64,000 nucleotides of DNA from CAZKCI01 sp964584165 (GTDB taxonomy: Bacteria; Auribacterota; Erginobacteria; Erginobacterales; CAZKCI01): positions 62,001-126,000 of the forward strand of contig CAZOYW010000001.1 in NCBI GenBank assembly GCA_964584165.1, given 5' to 3'. How positions within the stretch are numbered: the stretch's first letter is position 1; every line of letters begins with the position of its first letter. The notes under the pieces were generated by a model. It had not been told where the DNA came from, searched no databases, and saw only the letters and a program-made list of their open reading frames with translations. Made by a program: the position numbers and the translations under genes. Positions 23,296 to 32,624 of the stretch are shown here, one piece after another.

Positions 23296-24553
23296 ATAGC
23301 TTGTCCGGATGGACGATCTCCCCCGCCACCGCGCTCGCCGCCGCCACCGCCGGGTTGGCGAGATAGACCTCGCTCTCGGCATGGCCCATCCGCCCGACGA
23401 AGTTGCGGTTGGTCGTGGCCACCGCCTTTTCCCCCTGGGCCAGTATCCCCATGTGGCCGCCGAGGCAGGGCCCGCAGGTCGGCGTGGAGACGACGGCGTT
23501 GGCCTCGATGAAGATCTCGATCAGCCCCTCCCGGAGGGCCTGCAGGTAGATCGCCTGGGTCGCCGGGATGACGATCGTCCGCACGGTTTCCTTGACCTTC
23601 CTCCCCTTGAGGATCTGGGCCGCCACCCTTAAGTCCTCGAGCCGCCCGTTGGTGCACGATCCGATCACCGACTGGTCGATCCTCACCCCCTTCACCTCGC
23701 TCACCGGGCGGACGTTGGAGGGGAGCGCGGGGAGCGCGACCTGGGGCTCGATCTCGGAAACGTTGATCTTGAGCTTCTCCCGGTAGCTTGCGTCCGGATC
23801 GCTCCGGTAGCAGCGGTAGGGGCGCCGGGCCCGTCCCTTGACATATTCCTCGGTGATCTCGTCCGGGGGGAAGATCCCGGCCTTGGCCCCGGCCTCGATC
23901 GCCATGTTGGCCATGGTCAGGCGGTCGGACATGGAGAGGGCCTTGACCGTCGGGCCGGTGAGCTCCATGGCCGCGTAGTTGGCCCCTGCGACGCCGATCC
24001 TCCCGATCGTGAACAGGATCAGGTCCTTGCCCGAAACCCAGGGCTTGAGGTTCCCCTCGTACACGAAAAGCATCGTCGGGGGAACTCGGAACCAGGCTTC
24101 GGAGCTGATCATCGCCGCCGCCAGGTCCGTCGAGCCCACGCCGGTGGCGAAGGCCCCCAGCGCCCCGTAGGTGCAGGTATGGCTGTCCGCCCCGATCACC
24201 AGGTCGCCCGGCCCCACCAGTCCCAGCTCGGGGAGGAGGGCGTGCTCGATCCCCATGCACCCCACGTCGTAGAAATGGACGATCCCCTGCGCGCGGGCGA
24301 ACCGCCGCAGCACCTGGCACTGCTGGGCGGAGCGGATGTCCTTGTTGGGCGCGAAATGGTCACAGACCAGGGCGATCCGCTCCCGGTCGAAGACCTTCTC
24401 GGCGCCGCTGTTTTCGAACTCCTGGATGGCCAGGGGGGCGGTGATGTCGTTTCCCAGGGCCAGGTCAACCCGGGCCATGACGACCTCGCCGGGGGAGACG
24501 GTCTCCCGCCCGGCGTGGGCGGCCAGGATTTTTTCCGCGATGGTCATGCCCAT
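23294..24553 (-). CDS. leuC: 3-isopropylmalate dehydratase large subunit
   Basis: A 419-residue 4Fe-4S hydro-lyase subunit, the LeuC2-like length class. Cluster cysteines are seen in VIGSCTNGR (about residue 290) and CGPCLGGHMG (about 350-353), and the substrate-site block ADSHTCTYGALGAFATG (about 142-158) is intact. It forms the LeuCD complex with the small subunit downstream. The ATG at 24553 has GGGAGAAA at suitable spacing. A homoaconitase or methanogen-type role is possible from sequence alone, but neighbours leuD and leuB favour leucine synthesis. Confidence 0.94.
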   Translation of the reverse strand: MGMTIAEKILAAHAGRETVSPGEVVMARVDLALGNDITAPLAIQEFENSGAEKVFDRERIALVCDHFAPNKDIRSAQQCQVLRRFARAQGIVHFYDVGCMGIEHALLPELGLVGPGDLVIGADSHTCTYGALGAFATGVGSTDLAAAMISSEAWFRVPPTMLFVYEGNLKPWVSGKDLILFTIGRIGVAGANYAAMELTGPTVKALSMSDRLTMANMAIEAGAKAGIFPPDEITEEYVKGRARRPYRCYRSDPDASYREKLKINVSEIEPQVALPALPSNVRPVSEVKGVRIDQSVIGSCTNGRLEDLRVAAQILKGRKVKETVRTIVIPATQAIYLQALREGLIEIFIEANAVVSTPTCGPCLGGHMGILAQGEKAVATTNRNFVGRMGHAESEVYLANPAVAAASAVAGEIVHPDKL

Positions 24554-24665
24554 GACGCTTTCTCCCGGAGAGCCGCCGCGCTCCCCGTCCGTTGGATGGT
24601 TTAAAAAGGCGGATTATAGTAAGTCCCGGCCGGGGAGACAACGCCTTTCCCCCCTTCGTCCTGGT

Positions 24666-26582
24666 CTACCTTGTCCCCCTCGCTTCCTCGAGCCTCAGCT
24701 TGATCCGCCGATCGTCCGGTTGGAGACGGAGGGCCTCCTCCCACTCCTCGATCGCCTCCTCCATCCGCCCCCGACGGACCAGGAACTCGGCGAGCTGGAC
24801 GCGGACGGCGGGGTCCCCGGGGGCGAGCTTCGTCGCCTCCCTCAACGTCTCCTCCGCCTTCCCGTCCTCGCCGATGAGCTCGTGGATGACCGCCTTCTCC
24901 TGGCGAACGGCCGGGGAGGACGGCTCCAGCGCCAGGAGCTCGTCGTAATAGGCGAGCGCGGCCCGGGGCATCCCGCGGAAACGGGCGATCTCCGCCAGGC
25001 GGAGGTAGGGCTCCGCAAACCTGGGCTCGTATTTCAGCGAGAGCCCGTAGCGGGCCTCTATCTCCGGCCATTCGACCTCCCCCCTCCCCCGGTAATAACG
25101 GAAAAGGCTCTCCGCCATGTCGTATTCCCTCAGATACGGCTCCTCCCATCCGGCGATCCCGATCCAGAGGAGGACCGCCCCGGCCGCCCCCAGAGCGCTC
25201 TTGGCCTGGAAAATGTCCCAGCGCGTCCTCTCCGTCCGGGGGATCGCCCGCCGCAGCGCCGCGGCGAGGGCGGCGAGCGCGGCCAGGAGGGGGAGCAGCG
25301 ACCACCGGGAGGCGAGGCCCGCGGCGGTCCCCAGGTTGTCCGAGATGAAGCCGCGGGCGAGAAGGAAAAAGCTGAAATAGATGAGCGGGCTCGACACCTT
25401 CCACTCCGCGCGGGGCTCGGTCGCGTTGATCGCGAGCATGAAGGCGACCGAGATGAGGACCAGAGCCTTGAGCGTTCCCCGCCAGGCCCTGGGGAGGGCG
25501 GCCAGGGGGAGGACGAGGAAAGGCAGGGCGGGGACGAGGAAGCGCGCCCCGATCGACCCCACGCCGTCCCAGTAGGCGTAGCCGGCGTTGAAATAGAGGA
25601 AACCCAGGGCGATCAGCAGGCAGAGGAGCCACTCCCGCCGTCTCCCCTTCCGGGCAAAACAGGCGAAGGCCGGGAAGGCGAGGAGGAGAAAAGGGGATTG
25701 GTAGAAGATCCCCCGGTAGGGGCTGAAGGTGATCCCGTAGAGGGCGTCGAGCTTGGGGAGGGTGATGCCCAGGAAGCCCGCGTGGTGGTCATAAACCTGG
25801 TGGTAGGAATAGGAGCTGGCGAAGGGCGCGCCGAAGCAGGAGAGGTTGTAGTAGCCGAGGAGGAGGAGGGGAAGGGCGAGCCCCAGGCACCAGGCGAAGA
25901 AGAGGCGCTTTTTCTTCAGGGCGACCAGGAGATAGCCGGTGAGGAGGACGACGGAGATGGCGGCGGGAAAATCGCAGAGGACACCCCCGGCGCAGACCAG
26001 TCCGGCGAGCCAGGCCGTCGACCAGCGCTCGGGGTAGATCCCCGCCCTCATCCGGAAAAGGAGGAAGAAGGCGACGAGCGCGCAAGCGGCGGCCAGCGAG
26101 TGGCCGTAGAAGACCGTGGCGAAGGGGCTGACCAGAGTTCCCAGGGCGTAGCCCAGCGCGAGGGTGATCCTCCCCTCCTCGTCCGCCCCCCCTGCCTCGC
26201 CGAGGAGGCGGTGGAGGGCGAGGGAGGCGAGGGCGCAGGGGACGCCCACCACGATCAGTGTGAGCAGATATTGGATCGTCTTCTCCCCCTCCACGCCGAG
26301 ACGGCGCAGGGCGCGGAAGAAGGGTACGGCCAAGAAGGCGGGGCCGGGGGCCTTGTCCGAGTAGTAATGGCCTCCGAAGTAGACCTTATCGCCGGTGTTG
26401 GCGTGGAAGGAGTCGATCCGGCAGGTCCCCTCCCCGGATAGGGCGAAGACGAGGTCGAAGCGGCTGGTCGCGTTCCACTCCTCCCGGCCGATGTAGTGGA
26501 TGAAGTAGGCGTAGGAGAGAAGGACGGCGAGAAAGAGGAGGACCGATACCCGGCCCGGCGATTGAATTCCACTAATTTTCAC
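24666..26582 (-). CDS. Multi-pass membrane protein with C-terminal TPRs (glycosyltransferase-like)
   Basis: A 638-residue protein with about ten to eleven hydrophobic helices (residues 10-470) and a soluble C-terminus holding three or four TPR units (from about 490: FAEPYLRLAEIARFRGMPRA, then ALEPSSPAVRQEKAVIHELI, then PAVRVQLAEFLVRRGRMEEA). The first periplasmic loop has YYSDKAPGPAFLAVPF, a motif seen in membrane glycosyltransferase-like proteins of the GT-C fold. Inference: transfer of sugar from a lipid carrier, with TPRs for partner contact. The start is a GTG at 26582 inside a repeat-like segment; no ribosome site is seen. It lies upstream of leuC but belongs by content to the glycan region. 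Confidence 0.65.
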   Translation of the reverse strand: MKISGIQSPGRVSVLLFLAVLLSYAYFIHYIGREEWNATSRFDLVFALSGEGTCRIDSFHANTGDKVYFGGHYYSDKAPGPAFLAVPFFRALRRLGVEGEKTIQYLLTLIVVGVPCALASLALHRLLGEAGGADEEGRITLALGYALGTLVSPFATVFYGHSLAAACALVAFFLLFRMRAGIYPERWSTAWLAGLVCAGGVLCDFPAAISVVLLTGYLLVALKKKRLFFAWCLGLALPLLLLGYYNLSCFGAPFASSYSYHQVYDHHAGFLGITLPKLDALYGITFSPYRGIFYQSPFLLLAFPAFACFARKGRRREWLLCLLIALGFLYFNAGYAYWDGVGSIGARFLVPALPFLVLPLAALPRAWRGTLKALVLISVAFMLAINATEPRAEWKVSSPLIYFSFFLLARGFISDNLGTAAGLASRWSLLPLLAALAALAAALRRAIPRTERTRWDIFQAKSALGAAGAVLLWIGIAGWEEPYLREYDMAESLFRYYRGRGEVEWPEIEARYGLSLKYEPRFAEPYLRLAEIARFRGMPRAALAYYDELLALEPSSPAVRQEKAVIHELIGEDGKAEETLREATKLAPGDPAVRVQLAEFLVRRGRMEEAIEEWEEALRLQPDDRRIKLRLEEARGTR

Positions 26583-26740
26583 GAATGGGCTCGGTTTGGC
26601 TCGGCGATTTTAACCGCGAATCTCGCGCTTGCGCGCCGTAGCGCTACAGCGCGCAGGCGCGAATCTCCACGAATACGGCCGGGGCGCTTTGCGCTCTGCG
26701 CTCTGCGCTTTGCGCTATGCTTCATCCCCTGCCCCCTGCC
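26583..26740. repeat. CCGCGAATCTCGCG dyad plus GCGCTTTGCGCTCTGC words
   Basis: TTAACCGCGAATCTCGCGC and GGCGCGAATCTCCACGAAT arms surround a GCGCGCCGTAGCGCTACAGC core, followed by GCGCTCTGCGCTTTGCGC words. The remainder of this gap (to 26870) includes CCCCATGCCCCATCCCCC words and no gene. Confidence 0.8.
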
Positions 26741-26870
26741 CCCCGCGCCCTTCTTTGCACAGCGCGCGGTTTGACCGGGAGATGATATACTATCGCTCCT
26801 CAAGCCGCATAACCATTTAGCGCCACCTTCAGTCGAGAACATACAACCCGGCGCCTCGATCCCCCGCCCC

Positions 26871-27782
26871 ATGCCCCATCCCCCATCCCGCAAACCTCGT
26901 TTGCTGATCACCGGCGTCTCCGGCTTCCTCGGCTGGAACCTCTTCCGCTCTCTCCGGGAACGGTATGAGGTCATCGGGACCTACTCCTCCCATCCCCCTC
27001 CGGGGGGAGCCGGCCGTTTCCGCCCGCTCGACATCCGCGACGGCGGGGCGACCGCGCGCCTCGCCCGCGAGCTCTCGCCCGAGATCGTCATCCACGCCGC
27101 CGCCGTCACCTCCCCCGCCCTCTGCGCGGCCCGGCCTGAACTCGCCCGGGCGATCAACTTCCTCGGCACGGTCAACGTCCTCCGGGCGGTCCGCGCCACC
27201 GGCGCGCGCCTCCTCTACACCTCGACCGACCGCGTCTTCGACGGCCGGCGCGGATGGTATAACGAGGATGACGCTCCCCATCCGCTGGGCCCCTACGAGG
27301 CCAACAAGCTCGCGGGAGAGCGGGAGATTGAGAAAGCGCTCCCCGAAGCCCTCCTCGCCCGCCTCCCCCTGCTCTACGGCCCGAAAAGCCCATCCCATGG
27401 CTCCTTCCTGGAGTGGATGTTCGAGGCCTTCCGCAGCCGGACGCCCCTCAAGCTCTTCGCCGACCAGTTCCGCACCCCCCTCTACGTCGAGGACGCCGCC
27501 CGGGCGATCGGCCTCCTCCTGGAAAAGCCGGATCTCGCCGGCCTCTATCACCTGGGGGGACCGGAGCGGATGAGCCGCTCCGACTTTGGCTACCGGATGG
27601 CCGAGGTCTTCGGCTTCGACCCCGAAGTGATCGTTCCCGCCCGGATGGCGGAAGAGAAGGACATCCCCCCCACGCCGGTCGACGTCTCCCTGAACAGCGA
27701 CAAGCTCTTCCAGGCGGTGGGCTTCCGGGGGCGGGGAGTCGGGGAGGGGCTGCGCGCCTGCCAAGCCGCCCTCGGCTACTGA
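26871..27782 (+). CDS. dTDP-4-dehydrorhamnose reductase-like sugar-nucleotide reductase
   Basis: A 303-residue extended short-chain dehydrogenase. LLITGVSGFLGWNLFRSL (residues 10-27) is the NAD(P) loop, EIVIHAAAVTSP the next strand, STDRVFDG (with the catalytic Thr/Ser region) and PYEANKLAGERE the YxxxK site (Tyr and Lys spaced by ANx). These match RmlD-like proteins, which reduce a 4-keto nucleotide sugar. The first codons, MPHPP, read repeat words, so the real start could be slightly downstream. It pairs with the following glycosyltransferase gene, 49 bp away. Substrate unproved. Confidence 0.82.
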   Translation: MPHPPSRKPRLLITGVSGFLGWNLFRSLRERYEVIGTYSSHPPPGGAGRFRPLDIRDGGATARLARELSPEIVIHAAAVTSPALCAARPELARAINFLGTVNVLRAVRATGARLLYTSTDRVFDGRRGWYNEDDAPHPLGPYEANKLAGEREIEKALPEALLARLPLLYGPKSPSHGSFLEWMFEAFRSRTPLKLFADQFRTPLYVEDAARAIGLLLEKPDLAGLYHLGGPERMSRSDFGYRMAEVFGFDPEVIVPARMAEEKDIPPTPVDVSLNSDKLFQAVGFRGRGVGEGLRACQAALGY

Positions 27783-27792
27783 AAAATGAACA

Positions 27793-27826
27793 TTAACCGC
27801 GAATTCACGCGAATAAAGCGCGAATA
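27793..27826. repeat. CCGCGAATTCACGCGAATA word
   Basis: Single arm of the CCGCGAATTC family between two plus-strand genes; its end runs into the start region of the next gene. Confidence 0.75.
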
Positions 27827-27830
27827 GAAT

Positions 27831-28931
27831 ATGAAAAACGTCGTCTTCTATGTCTCCGGCCACGGCTTCGGCCACTCCTCCCGCATGGCCGAGGTCATCC
27901 GAGTCCTCCTCCGCGACCATCCGGGGATCGCGGTCACGGTCAAGACCTCCGCTCCCGAGTGGTTCTACCGGGAATCCGTCCCCTCCCCTTTCCGCTTCCT
28001 CCGCCGGGAGTGCGACAGCGGCGTCGTCCAGTCCGACAGCCTAAGCCTCGACGCCCAGGCCACGCTCCGGCATTTCGCCGGGCTGGCCGGACGGAGCCCC
28101 GCCTTCGTCCGGGCGGAGCTTAGCTCCTTCCGGAGGCGGCGGCCGGACCTGATCGTCGGGGACATCCCCCCGGTCGCTTTCCTCGTCGCCGCGGCCGCGG
28201 GGATCCCCTCGCTCGCCGTCGCCAACTTCTCCTGGGACTGGATCTACGAGCCCTACGCCGAGCGGTATCCCGAGTTCCGCCGTCTCGTCCCCTTCATCCG
28301 GGAAGCCTACGGCCAATCCGACTGCCTCCTCCGCCTCCCCTTCAGCGGTCCGATGACCGCCTTCAAACGCGCCGCCGACCTCCCTTTGATCGCCCGCCGG
28401 TCGTCACTCTCCCGGCCGAGGATCCGCGGGATCCTCGGCCTGCCCCGCGCCCGGAAGGTCGTCCTCCTCTCCTTCGGCGGCTTCTGGCTCGGCCCCGAGT
28501 ATTATCGCCAACTCTCCGGCCTTAAGGGCTTCGTCTGGATCGCGAGCGAGCGGGTGGGCAGCGGGCTCGAAGGGATACGTAACTTCAACCGCGCGGAGGT
28601 GCAGCGAGCCGGCCTCTCCTACCCCGACCTGGTCCGCGCTTCCGACGTAGTGGTCACCAAGCCGGGCTATGGGATCCTCTCCGAGTGCATCGCCAACCGG
28701 ACGCGGATGGTCTACACCTCCCGGGGGGACTTCCGCGAATACGAGGTGCTGGTGCGGGGGGCGAAGAGATACCTGCCCTCGGCCTTCATCCCCCAGGAGA
28801 AACTCAAGGCGGGGGACCTGGAGGAGGTCCTGGAGAAAGTGCTGGCGATGCCGGACAACTTCCCGGCCCTGCCCCTCGACGGGGCCAAGAAGGCGGCGGA
28901 GATAATCGTCAAGCGGGCCGGGCTTTTATAG
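27831..28931 (+). CDS. MurG/arabinokinase-N-like glycosyltransferase
   Basis: A 366-residue protein. VVFYVSGHGFGHSSRMAEVI (residues 4-23) is the Gly-rich N-terminal loop typical of GT-B enzymes related to MurG and to the N-terminal domain of L-arabinokinases. The C-terminal half has the donor-site block DVVVTKPGYGILSECIANR (about 272-290), where the Glu/Cys position matches the sugar-nucleotide pocket. It probably transfers a sugar in the cytoplasm; acceptor unknown. It follows the RmlD-like gene. The final codons and TAG come from the GACCTATAAG dyad at 28925..28969. Confidence 0.78.
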   Translation: MKNVVFYVSGHGFGHSSRMAEVIRVLLRDHPGIAVTVKTSAPEWFYRESVPSPFRFLRRECDSGVVQSDSLSLDAQATLRHFAGLAGRSPAFVRAELSSFRRRRPDLIVGDIPPVAFLVAAAAGIPSLAVANFSWDWIYEPYAERYPEFRRLVPFIREAYGQSDCLLRLPFSGPMTAFKRAADLPLIARRSSLSRPRIRGILGLPRARKVVLLSFGGFWLGPEYYRQLSGLKGFVWIASERVGSGLEGIRNFNRAEVQRAGLSYPDLVRASDVVVTKPGYGILSECIANRTRMVYTSRGDFREYEVLVRGAKRYLPSAFIPQEKLKAGDLEEVLEKVLAMPDNFPALPLDGAKKAAEIIVKRAGLL

Positions 28932-28969
28932 GACCTATAAGACCTATAGGACCTATAAGACCTATAAAA
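28925..28969. repeat. GACCTATAGGACCTATAAG dyad with two stop codons
   Basis: Seven- to nine-base words of GACCTATAA alternate; both ends read TTTTATAG outward. Each end provides the TAG stop of one of the two convergent genes. Confidence 0.85.
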
Positions 28970-29918
28970 TGCGGGCCGCGAAAAGCGGCAGCGACTCCCC
29001 GCTCGTCCAGAGCCGGCGCAGGGCGTAAACGTCTCCGCCCGGCCGGTTGACGCCCTCGACCGTGGAGCAGGCGTAGGCGAAGCCCGCCGCCCGGACCATT
29101 TGCTCGATCTCGGGGGAGAAATCCCCCTCTTCCCCATTCGGGTAGCAGAAGCCCGCCGCCCGCCGGCCCGAGATCTCCTCGATCATCCGCTTCGAATCGG
29201 CGATCTCCCTTTGGGCTTCCTCGGCGGGGATCCGGGTCAGGATCGGGTGGTTGACCGTGTGGGCGCCGAACGATATCCCGGCCTCGGCCATCTCCCGGAT
29301 CGCGCGGCGGCCGAGCACGCGCACGGGATTGGGCGCCGCAACGGCCAGCTGTTTCCGCAGGTCCTCGAAGCGGGCGCGGCGGTCTTCCTCGCCCAGCGCC
29401 TTGAGCGCGGCCTTGACCCTTCGGAGAGCGCGCAGTCGGTTTTCTACCCCCTCCAGGCTGACGCGGCCATCAAACTCGATCTCTTTCTTTTCGGTCTTCC
29501 CGAAAAGAAAGCCGAGCTCGTCCGTCCAGGGCACGCGATCGGTGTCGACGAAACCGGTAGCGATGAAAACCGTCGCCGGGAGGCCGCGCGCCTTGAGGAT
29601 GGGGAAGGCGTGGCGGTGGATGTCGTCGTATTCGTCGTCGAAGGTGAGGGCGACGGAACGGGGCGGGATCTCCCCTCCCCGGAAGAGCGTTGCGGCCAGC
29701 TCCTCCAGGGGGAGAACGTTCATCTCCTGACGCAGAAAATCAATCTGGCGGCCGAAGAGACCGACCGTGACGTGGGGAAGGAACGGGTCCGGGACCGGGA
29801 GGACGTGATGGTACATGAGGACGCGGAATCCGGCCCGGTTCTCCAGCAGTGACCGGAGACGGAGAATCCCCGCGCGGTAAGCCAGCGCGGCGAGGCCGCT
29901 TTTCAAGGCATAGCGCAT
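28962..29918 (-). CDS. Polysaccharide deacetylase (NodB/CE4 family)
   Basis: A 318-residue protein from the ATG at 29918. SVALTFDDEYDDIH (about 88-101) is the CE4 motif 1 with the Asp pair, and GAHTVNHP (His220, His224) is the metal-binding motif 2. Expected to remove N-acetyl groups from a surface polysaccharide or peptidoglycan, Zn- or Co-dependent. The N-terminus MRYALKSGLAALAYRAG lacks a clear cleavable signal, so a membrane-peripheral or cytoplasmic-face location is possible. Residues 138-146 (LFGKTEKKE) are encoded by a palindrome (29483..29511). Upstream codons to 29957 are repeat words and were excluded. Confidence 0.85.
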   Translation of the reverse strand: MRYALKSGLAALAYRAGILRLRSLLENRAGFRVLMYHHVLPVPDPFLPHVTVGLFGRQIDFLRQEMNVLPLEELAATLFRGGEIPPRSVALTFDDEYDDIHRHAFPILKARGLPATVFIATGFVDTDRVPWTDELGFLFGKTEKKEIEFDGRVSLEGVENRLRALRRVKAALKALGEEDRRARFEDLRKQLAVAAPNPVRVLGRRAIREMAEAGISFGAHTVNHPILTRIPAEEAQREIADSKRMIEEISGRRAAGFCYPNGEEGDFSPEIEQMVRAAGFAYACSTVEGVNRPGGDVYALRRLWTSGESLPLFAARIL

Positions 29919-29948
29919 AAAGCGAAAACAGGGTTCAGGGGATGAAGC

Positions 29949-30033
29949 AGAGCGCAAAGCGCAAAGCGCAGAGCGCCTAGCCGGCCAGGGCGCTTTGCGC
30001 TCTGCGCTCTGCGCTTAGCGCTTAGCGCTTTGC
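29949..30033. repeat. GCGCAAAGCGCAGAGC word dyad
   Basis: Left arm GCGCAAAGCGCAAAGCGCAG, core CTAGCCGGCCAGG, right arm GCGCTTTGCGCTCTGCGC and TTAGCGC. It encodes the C-terminus QSAKR and the stop of the radical SAM gene. Confidence 0.9.
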
Positions 30034-31166
30034 GGATCCATTCGCGGAATTGTTTTCTCCGAGTAGCGCCGGAAGAGCCCCCCGATCAGCTCCCGCTTGT
30101 GCTCGAGGACCAGGGCCGGCATCTGGTCGCATTGGGAGAAGCAGGCGCAGGAGCCGGAGGCCATGGCGCGCCGGGCCTTCTTCATCTCCTCGCCCAGCCA
30201 GATCTCCTCGAAGCTCTGGCGGGAGAGGTCCCCCACGGGCTTCAGGAGCGTCGGGCAGTTGTAGACCTTCCCGTCGTAGTGGAGGAGCACGGAGATGCAG
30301 GAGGAGTAGCAGCGCCCCACCGCGCAGGGCACCCGCTCGATGAAGCGCTTGCGAAGATAGTCGATCAGCTCCCGGTGGAAGATGACGTTCGCCTGGCGGT
30401 AGACCCGACGCCAGAACGTGTTGCGGCCGAGCGGGTCCGAGCGCTGGCGGGCGACGACCTCCTCGACTTGGCGGATGATCTCGGCGGCCTCGGCCGGCGC
30501 GAAATCGAATGATTTGTCCCCCACCGTCCCGGTGAAGCCGAACTCGCTCCCCGGCTTGGTGGTGAACTCCGCCCCCGTTTTCCGGGCGTACTCGTATACG
30601 CCGAGGATGTCGCGGTAGTTCTCCTTGAGGATCGTCATCTTCACCGTCGGCTTAAGGCGGGGGTGCTCCCGGGAGAGGAGGCCGAGGCCCTCGAGCGTCC
30701 GGGAGGCCTTCTCGAAAGTCCCCAGCACGCCCCGGACGCGGTCGTGGACGTCCTCCAGCCCGTCGAGCGAGACGTCCACGACCAGGTTGAAGCGGTAGCG
30801 CTCGAGCAGCTCGCGCGCCGTCGCGAGCGCCTTCTCGGTGAGCGTCCCATTGGAGGAGATCAGGACCGTCCCCAGGCGCTGGCCGCCGGCGGCGGCCACG
30901 AGCTTCGGAATCTCGGTGAGGAAGGGCTCTCCTCCGGTGATGTCCAGGATCTCGATCCCCCGGGAGAGGGGCGAGGCGGCGAGGTTACGGAGCGCCGCCT
31001 CGGGGAGATCAACCTTCTCCTCCTGCCTCCAGATGTTGCACATCCGGCAGCGGAGGTTGCAGCGGTTGGTGGTGGTGGCGTGAAGGATGACGGGGCGCAA
31101 GAGGCGGTCGTTCTGGAACCGCATCCCGAGGTCGGTGAGGATGATGTTCTTCAGGAGAGAAATCAT
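30015..31166 (-). CDS. Radical SAM/SPASM protein
   Basis: A 383-residue protein. CNLRCRMC (C36, C40, C43) binds the radical SAM 4Fe-4S cluster, with DITGGEPFL as the SAM-binding GGE motif and ISSNGTL further on. The C-terminal third carries Cys-rich blocks (CAVGRCYSSC, VYNCPTLL, CACFSQC), an auxiliary-cluster SPASM domain. Such proteins modify peptides or other substrates by radical chemistry; here the glycan neighbours suggest a sugar, lipid or surface peptide. The ATG at 31166 has no ribosome site. The last residues QSAKR are read from GCGCTTAGCGC words. Confidence 0.85.
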   Translation of the reverse strand: MISLLKNIILTDLGMRFQNDRLLRPVILHATTTNRCNLRCRMCNIWRQEEKVDLPEAALRNLAASPLSRGIEILDITGGEPFLTEIPKLVAAAGGQRLGTVLISSNGTLTEKALATARELLERYRFNLVVDVSLDGLEDVHDRVRGVLGTFEKASRTLEGLGLLSREHPRLKPTVKMTILKENYRDILGVYEYARKTGAEFTTKPGSEFGFTGTVGDKSFDFAPAEAAEIIRQVEEVVARQRSDPLGRNTFWRRVYRQANVIFHRELIDYLRKRFIERVPCAVGRCYSSCISVLLHYDGKVYNCPTLLKPVGDLSRQSFEEIWLGEEMKKARRAMASGSCACFSQCDQMPALVLEHKRELIGGLFRRYSEKTIPRMDPQSAKR

Positions 31167-31463
31167 GGACTACGAATTTCGCGAATTGGAGGAATTCCGC
31201 GGATTTGCCCGGCTCGGCCCGGCGGATTTAACCGCGAATCCCGCGCTTGCCCGCCATAGCCCGACTCATCGGGGCGGAGGCGGGAATATCGCGCAAATAG
31301 GCCGCCGACTGATTGCTGGTCACTTCTTCTTGAGTTACTGATCACTCTTTTCCCGTGGGAGCGCCGTCCCCGGCGCGATCCATCCCATCTGGGCATGTTC
31401 ACATGTAGGCATGCAGAAAAGCCTGGCCAAAGATAATCTAATATTTCTACATGTCCTGCATGA
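31167..31463. repeat. Gap with four repeat families
   Basis: Contains AATTTCGCGAATTGG / CCGCGAATCCCGCG words (31172..31300), CTGGTCACTTC/GTTACTGATCAC words (31308..31345), a GTGGGAGCGCCGTCC element (31356..31383) and an ACATGTAGGCATGC / CTACATGTCCTGCATG dyad (31391..31475) with a GCCTGGCC core. Confidence 0.8.
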
Positions 31464-32624
31464 CTACATGTGAATATTGGCCAGCCCGGCCTTCCGCCAG
31501 GCCGCCGCGATCGCGGACGCGGCGAGCCGGTTCGCCTCCCGGTTCCAGTGGTTATCGCTCCGAAAATATAATCTCACGCCCTTCGCGGCCGCGCCAGTGA
31601 ACTCGGCCGTAAGATCGACAACGCCGATCCCCTTCGCGGCGAGATATCCCTTGAGCATCCGCACCGCCTCCTCGCGGTCGATCGCCTCGGCCTCCTTGAT
31701 CCGGATCCTGGAGCCGGGGGCATAGGAGGAAACGACCTCCTGCGAAGGGACCAGCAGAACCCACAGGTCCGGCACGGATTCCTTCATCCGCAGGATGATG
31801 GCGGCGGTCAAAGCCACGTCCTCCCCGATCGGCCGACCCGGCTCGATCAAACCCGCCCCGACCAGCAGCTTCTTGACCGGAGCGATCCTTTTCAGTCGCG
31901 AGCTTAAAAAGCCGTAGAGCTTCGATCGGGCCAGGACCATTTTTATGCCCGACAGTTTCCCTTCGTCCGCCTTCCGGTTCTCCTCGATGACCCGGCTCTC
32001 CACCCGGGGGACCGGGACGCCTTTCATGGCCAGCCGGCCGCCCTCGAAAACGAAGTGCGGCTTCTCCTTCCCGTAGTTGGCGGAGAGGGCGTTGTGAAAG
32101 ATGTCGGTGTCGTGAACCAGGACGAGGGCGGCATCCGGGGCATACTTCATCCCCTCCTTCTCCAGCAGCACACATTCCTGGTCGGTGCTGTAGCCCACCA
32201 CGCCCAGGTTGACCACCTGGACTGCCGGGAACTCTTTCTTGAGGAGGTCGGAGAACCTCTCCTCCGCCTGGAGGCCGAATCCCCAGGCGAACGAGTCGCC
32301 CAAGACGATGATGCGCTTCCCGCCCGGAGGCTTGGGATAGTCGATCTCCTCTTCCCTCAGCCCCCGCGAGTTGATGGCGATCCCGCTCTCGTTCTCGTCC
32401 GGGCCTTTGAGGACCCCCCGGTAGCCCGGGCGGTTGAACCAGCCGAAATCGGGATGGTATTCCTCGGGACTTTGGCCCGAAACCGCCGGGATCATCTCTG
32501 CGGGAGCGGATGCGCCCTCCGGATACGGCCGGGCCGTGAGCATCCGGAGGGCCGCTTCCAGGGCGGCGACCGCGAAGGCTACCGCGAGGAGGAGGAGAAG
32601 AAGGTTTTGGAGGGCTTTCTTCAA
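31464..32624 (-). CDS. SGNH/GDSL hydrolase-like exported protein
   Basis: A 386-residue protein whose leader MKKALQNLLLLLLAVAFAVA is a signal or membrane anchor. IIVLGDSFAWGFG (GDS at 109-111) is the nucleophile block, LVHDTDIFHN an Asn-bearing block, and RSDNHWN (Asp357, His359) the catalytic Asp-x-x-His-like end. Similar proteins (AlgX/AlgJ-like, DUF1574-like) acetylate or deacetylate exopolysaccharide. Its start is a TTG at 32624; the first ATG would remove the membrane anchor, so I accept the TTG, though no ribosome site is present. The tail NIHM is encoded by ACATGTGAATATTGG repeat words. Confidence 0.75.
   Translation of the reverse strand: MKKALQNLLLLLLAVAFAVAALEAALRMLTARPYPEGASAPAEMIPAVSGQSPEEYHPDFGWFNRPGYRGVLKGPDENESGIAINSRGLREEEIDYPKPPGGKRIIVLGDSFAWGFGLQAEERFSDLLKKEFPAVQVVNLGVVGYSTDQECVLLEKEGMKYAPDAALVLVHDTDIFHNALSANYGKEKPHFVFEGGRLAMKGVPVPRVESRVIEENRKADEGKLSGIKMVLARSKLYGFLSSRLKRIAPVKKLLVGAGLIEPGRPIGEDVALTAAIILRMKESVPDLWVLLVPSQEVVSSYAPGSRIRIKEAEAIDREEAVRMLKGYLAAKGIGVVDLTAEFTGAAAKGVRLYFRSDNHWNREANRLAASAIAAAWRKAGLANIHM

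Noticed and set aside
24336..26441. 701-codon plus-strand frame
   Set aside because: Antisense of leuC and the TPR membrane gene; low-complexity translation.
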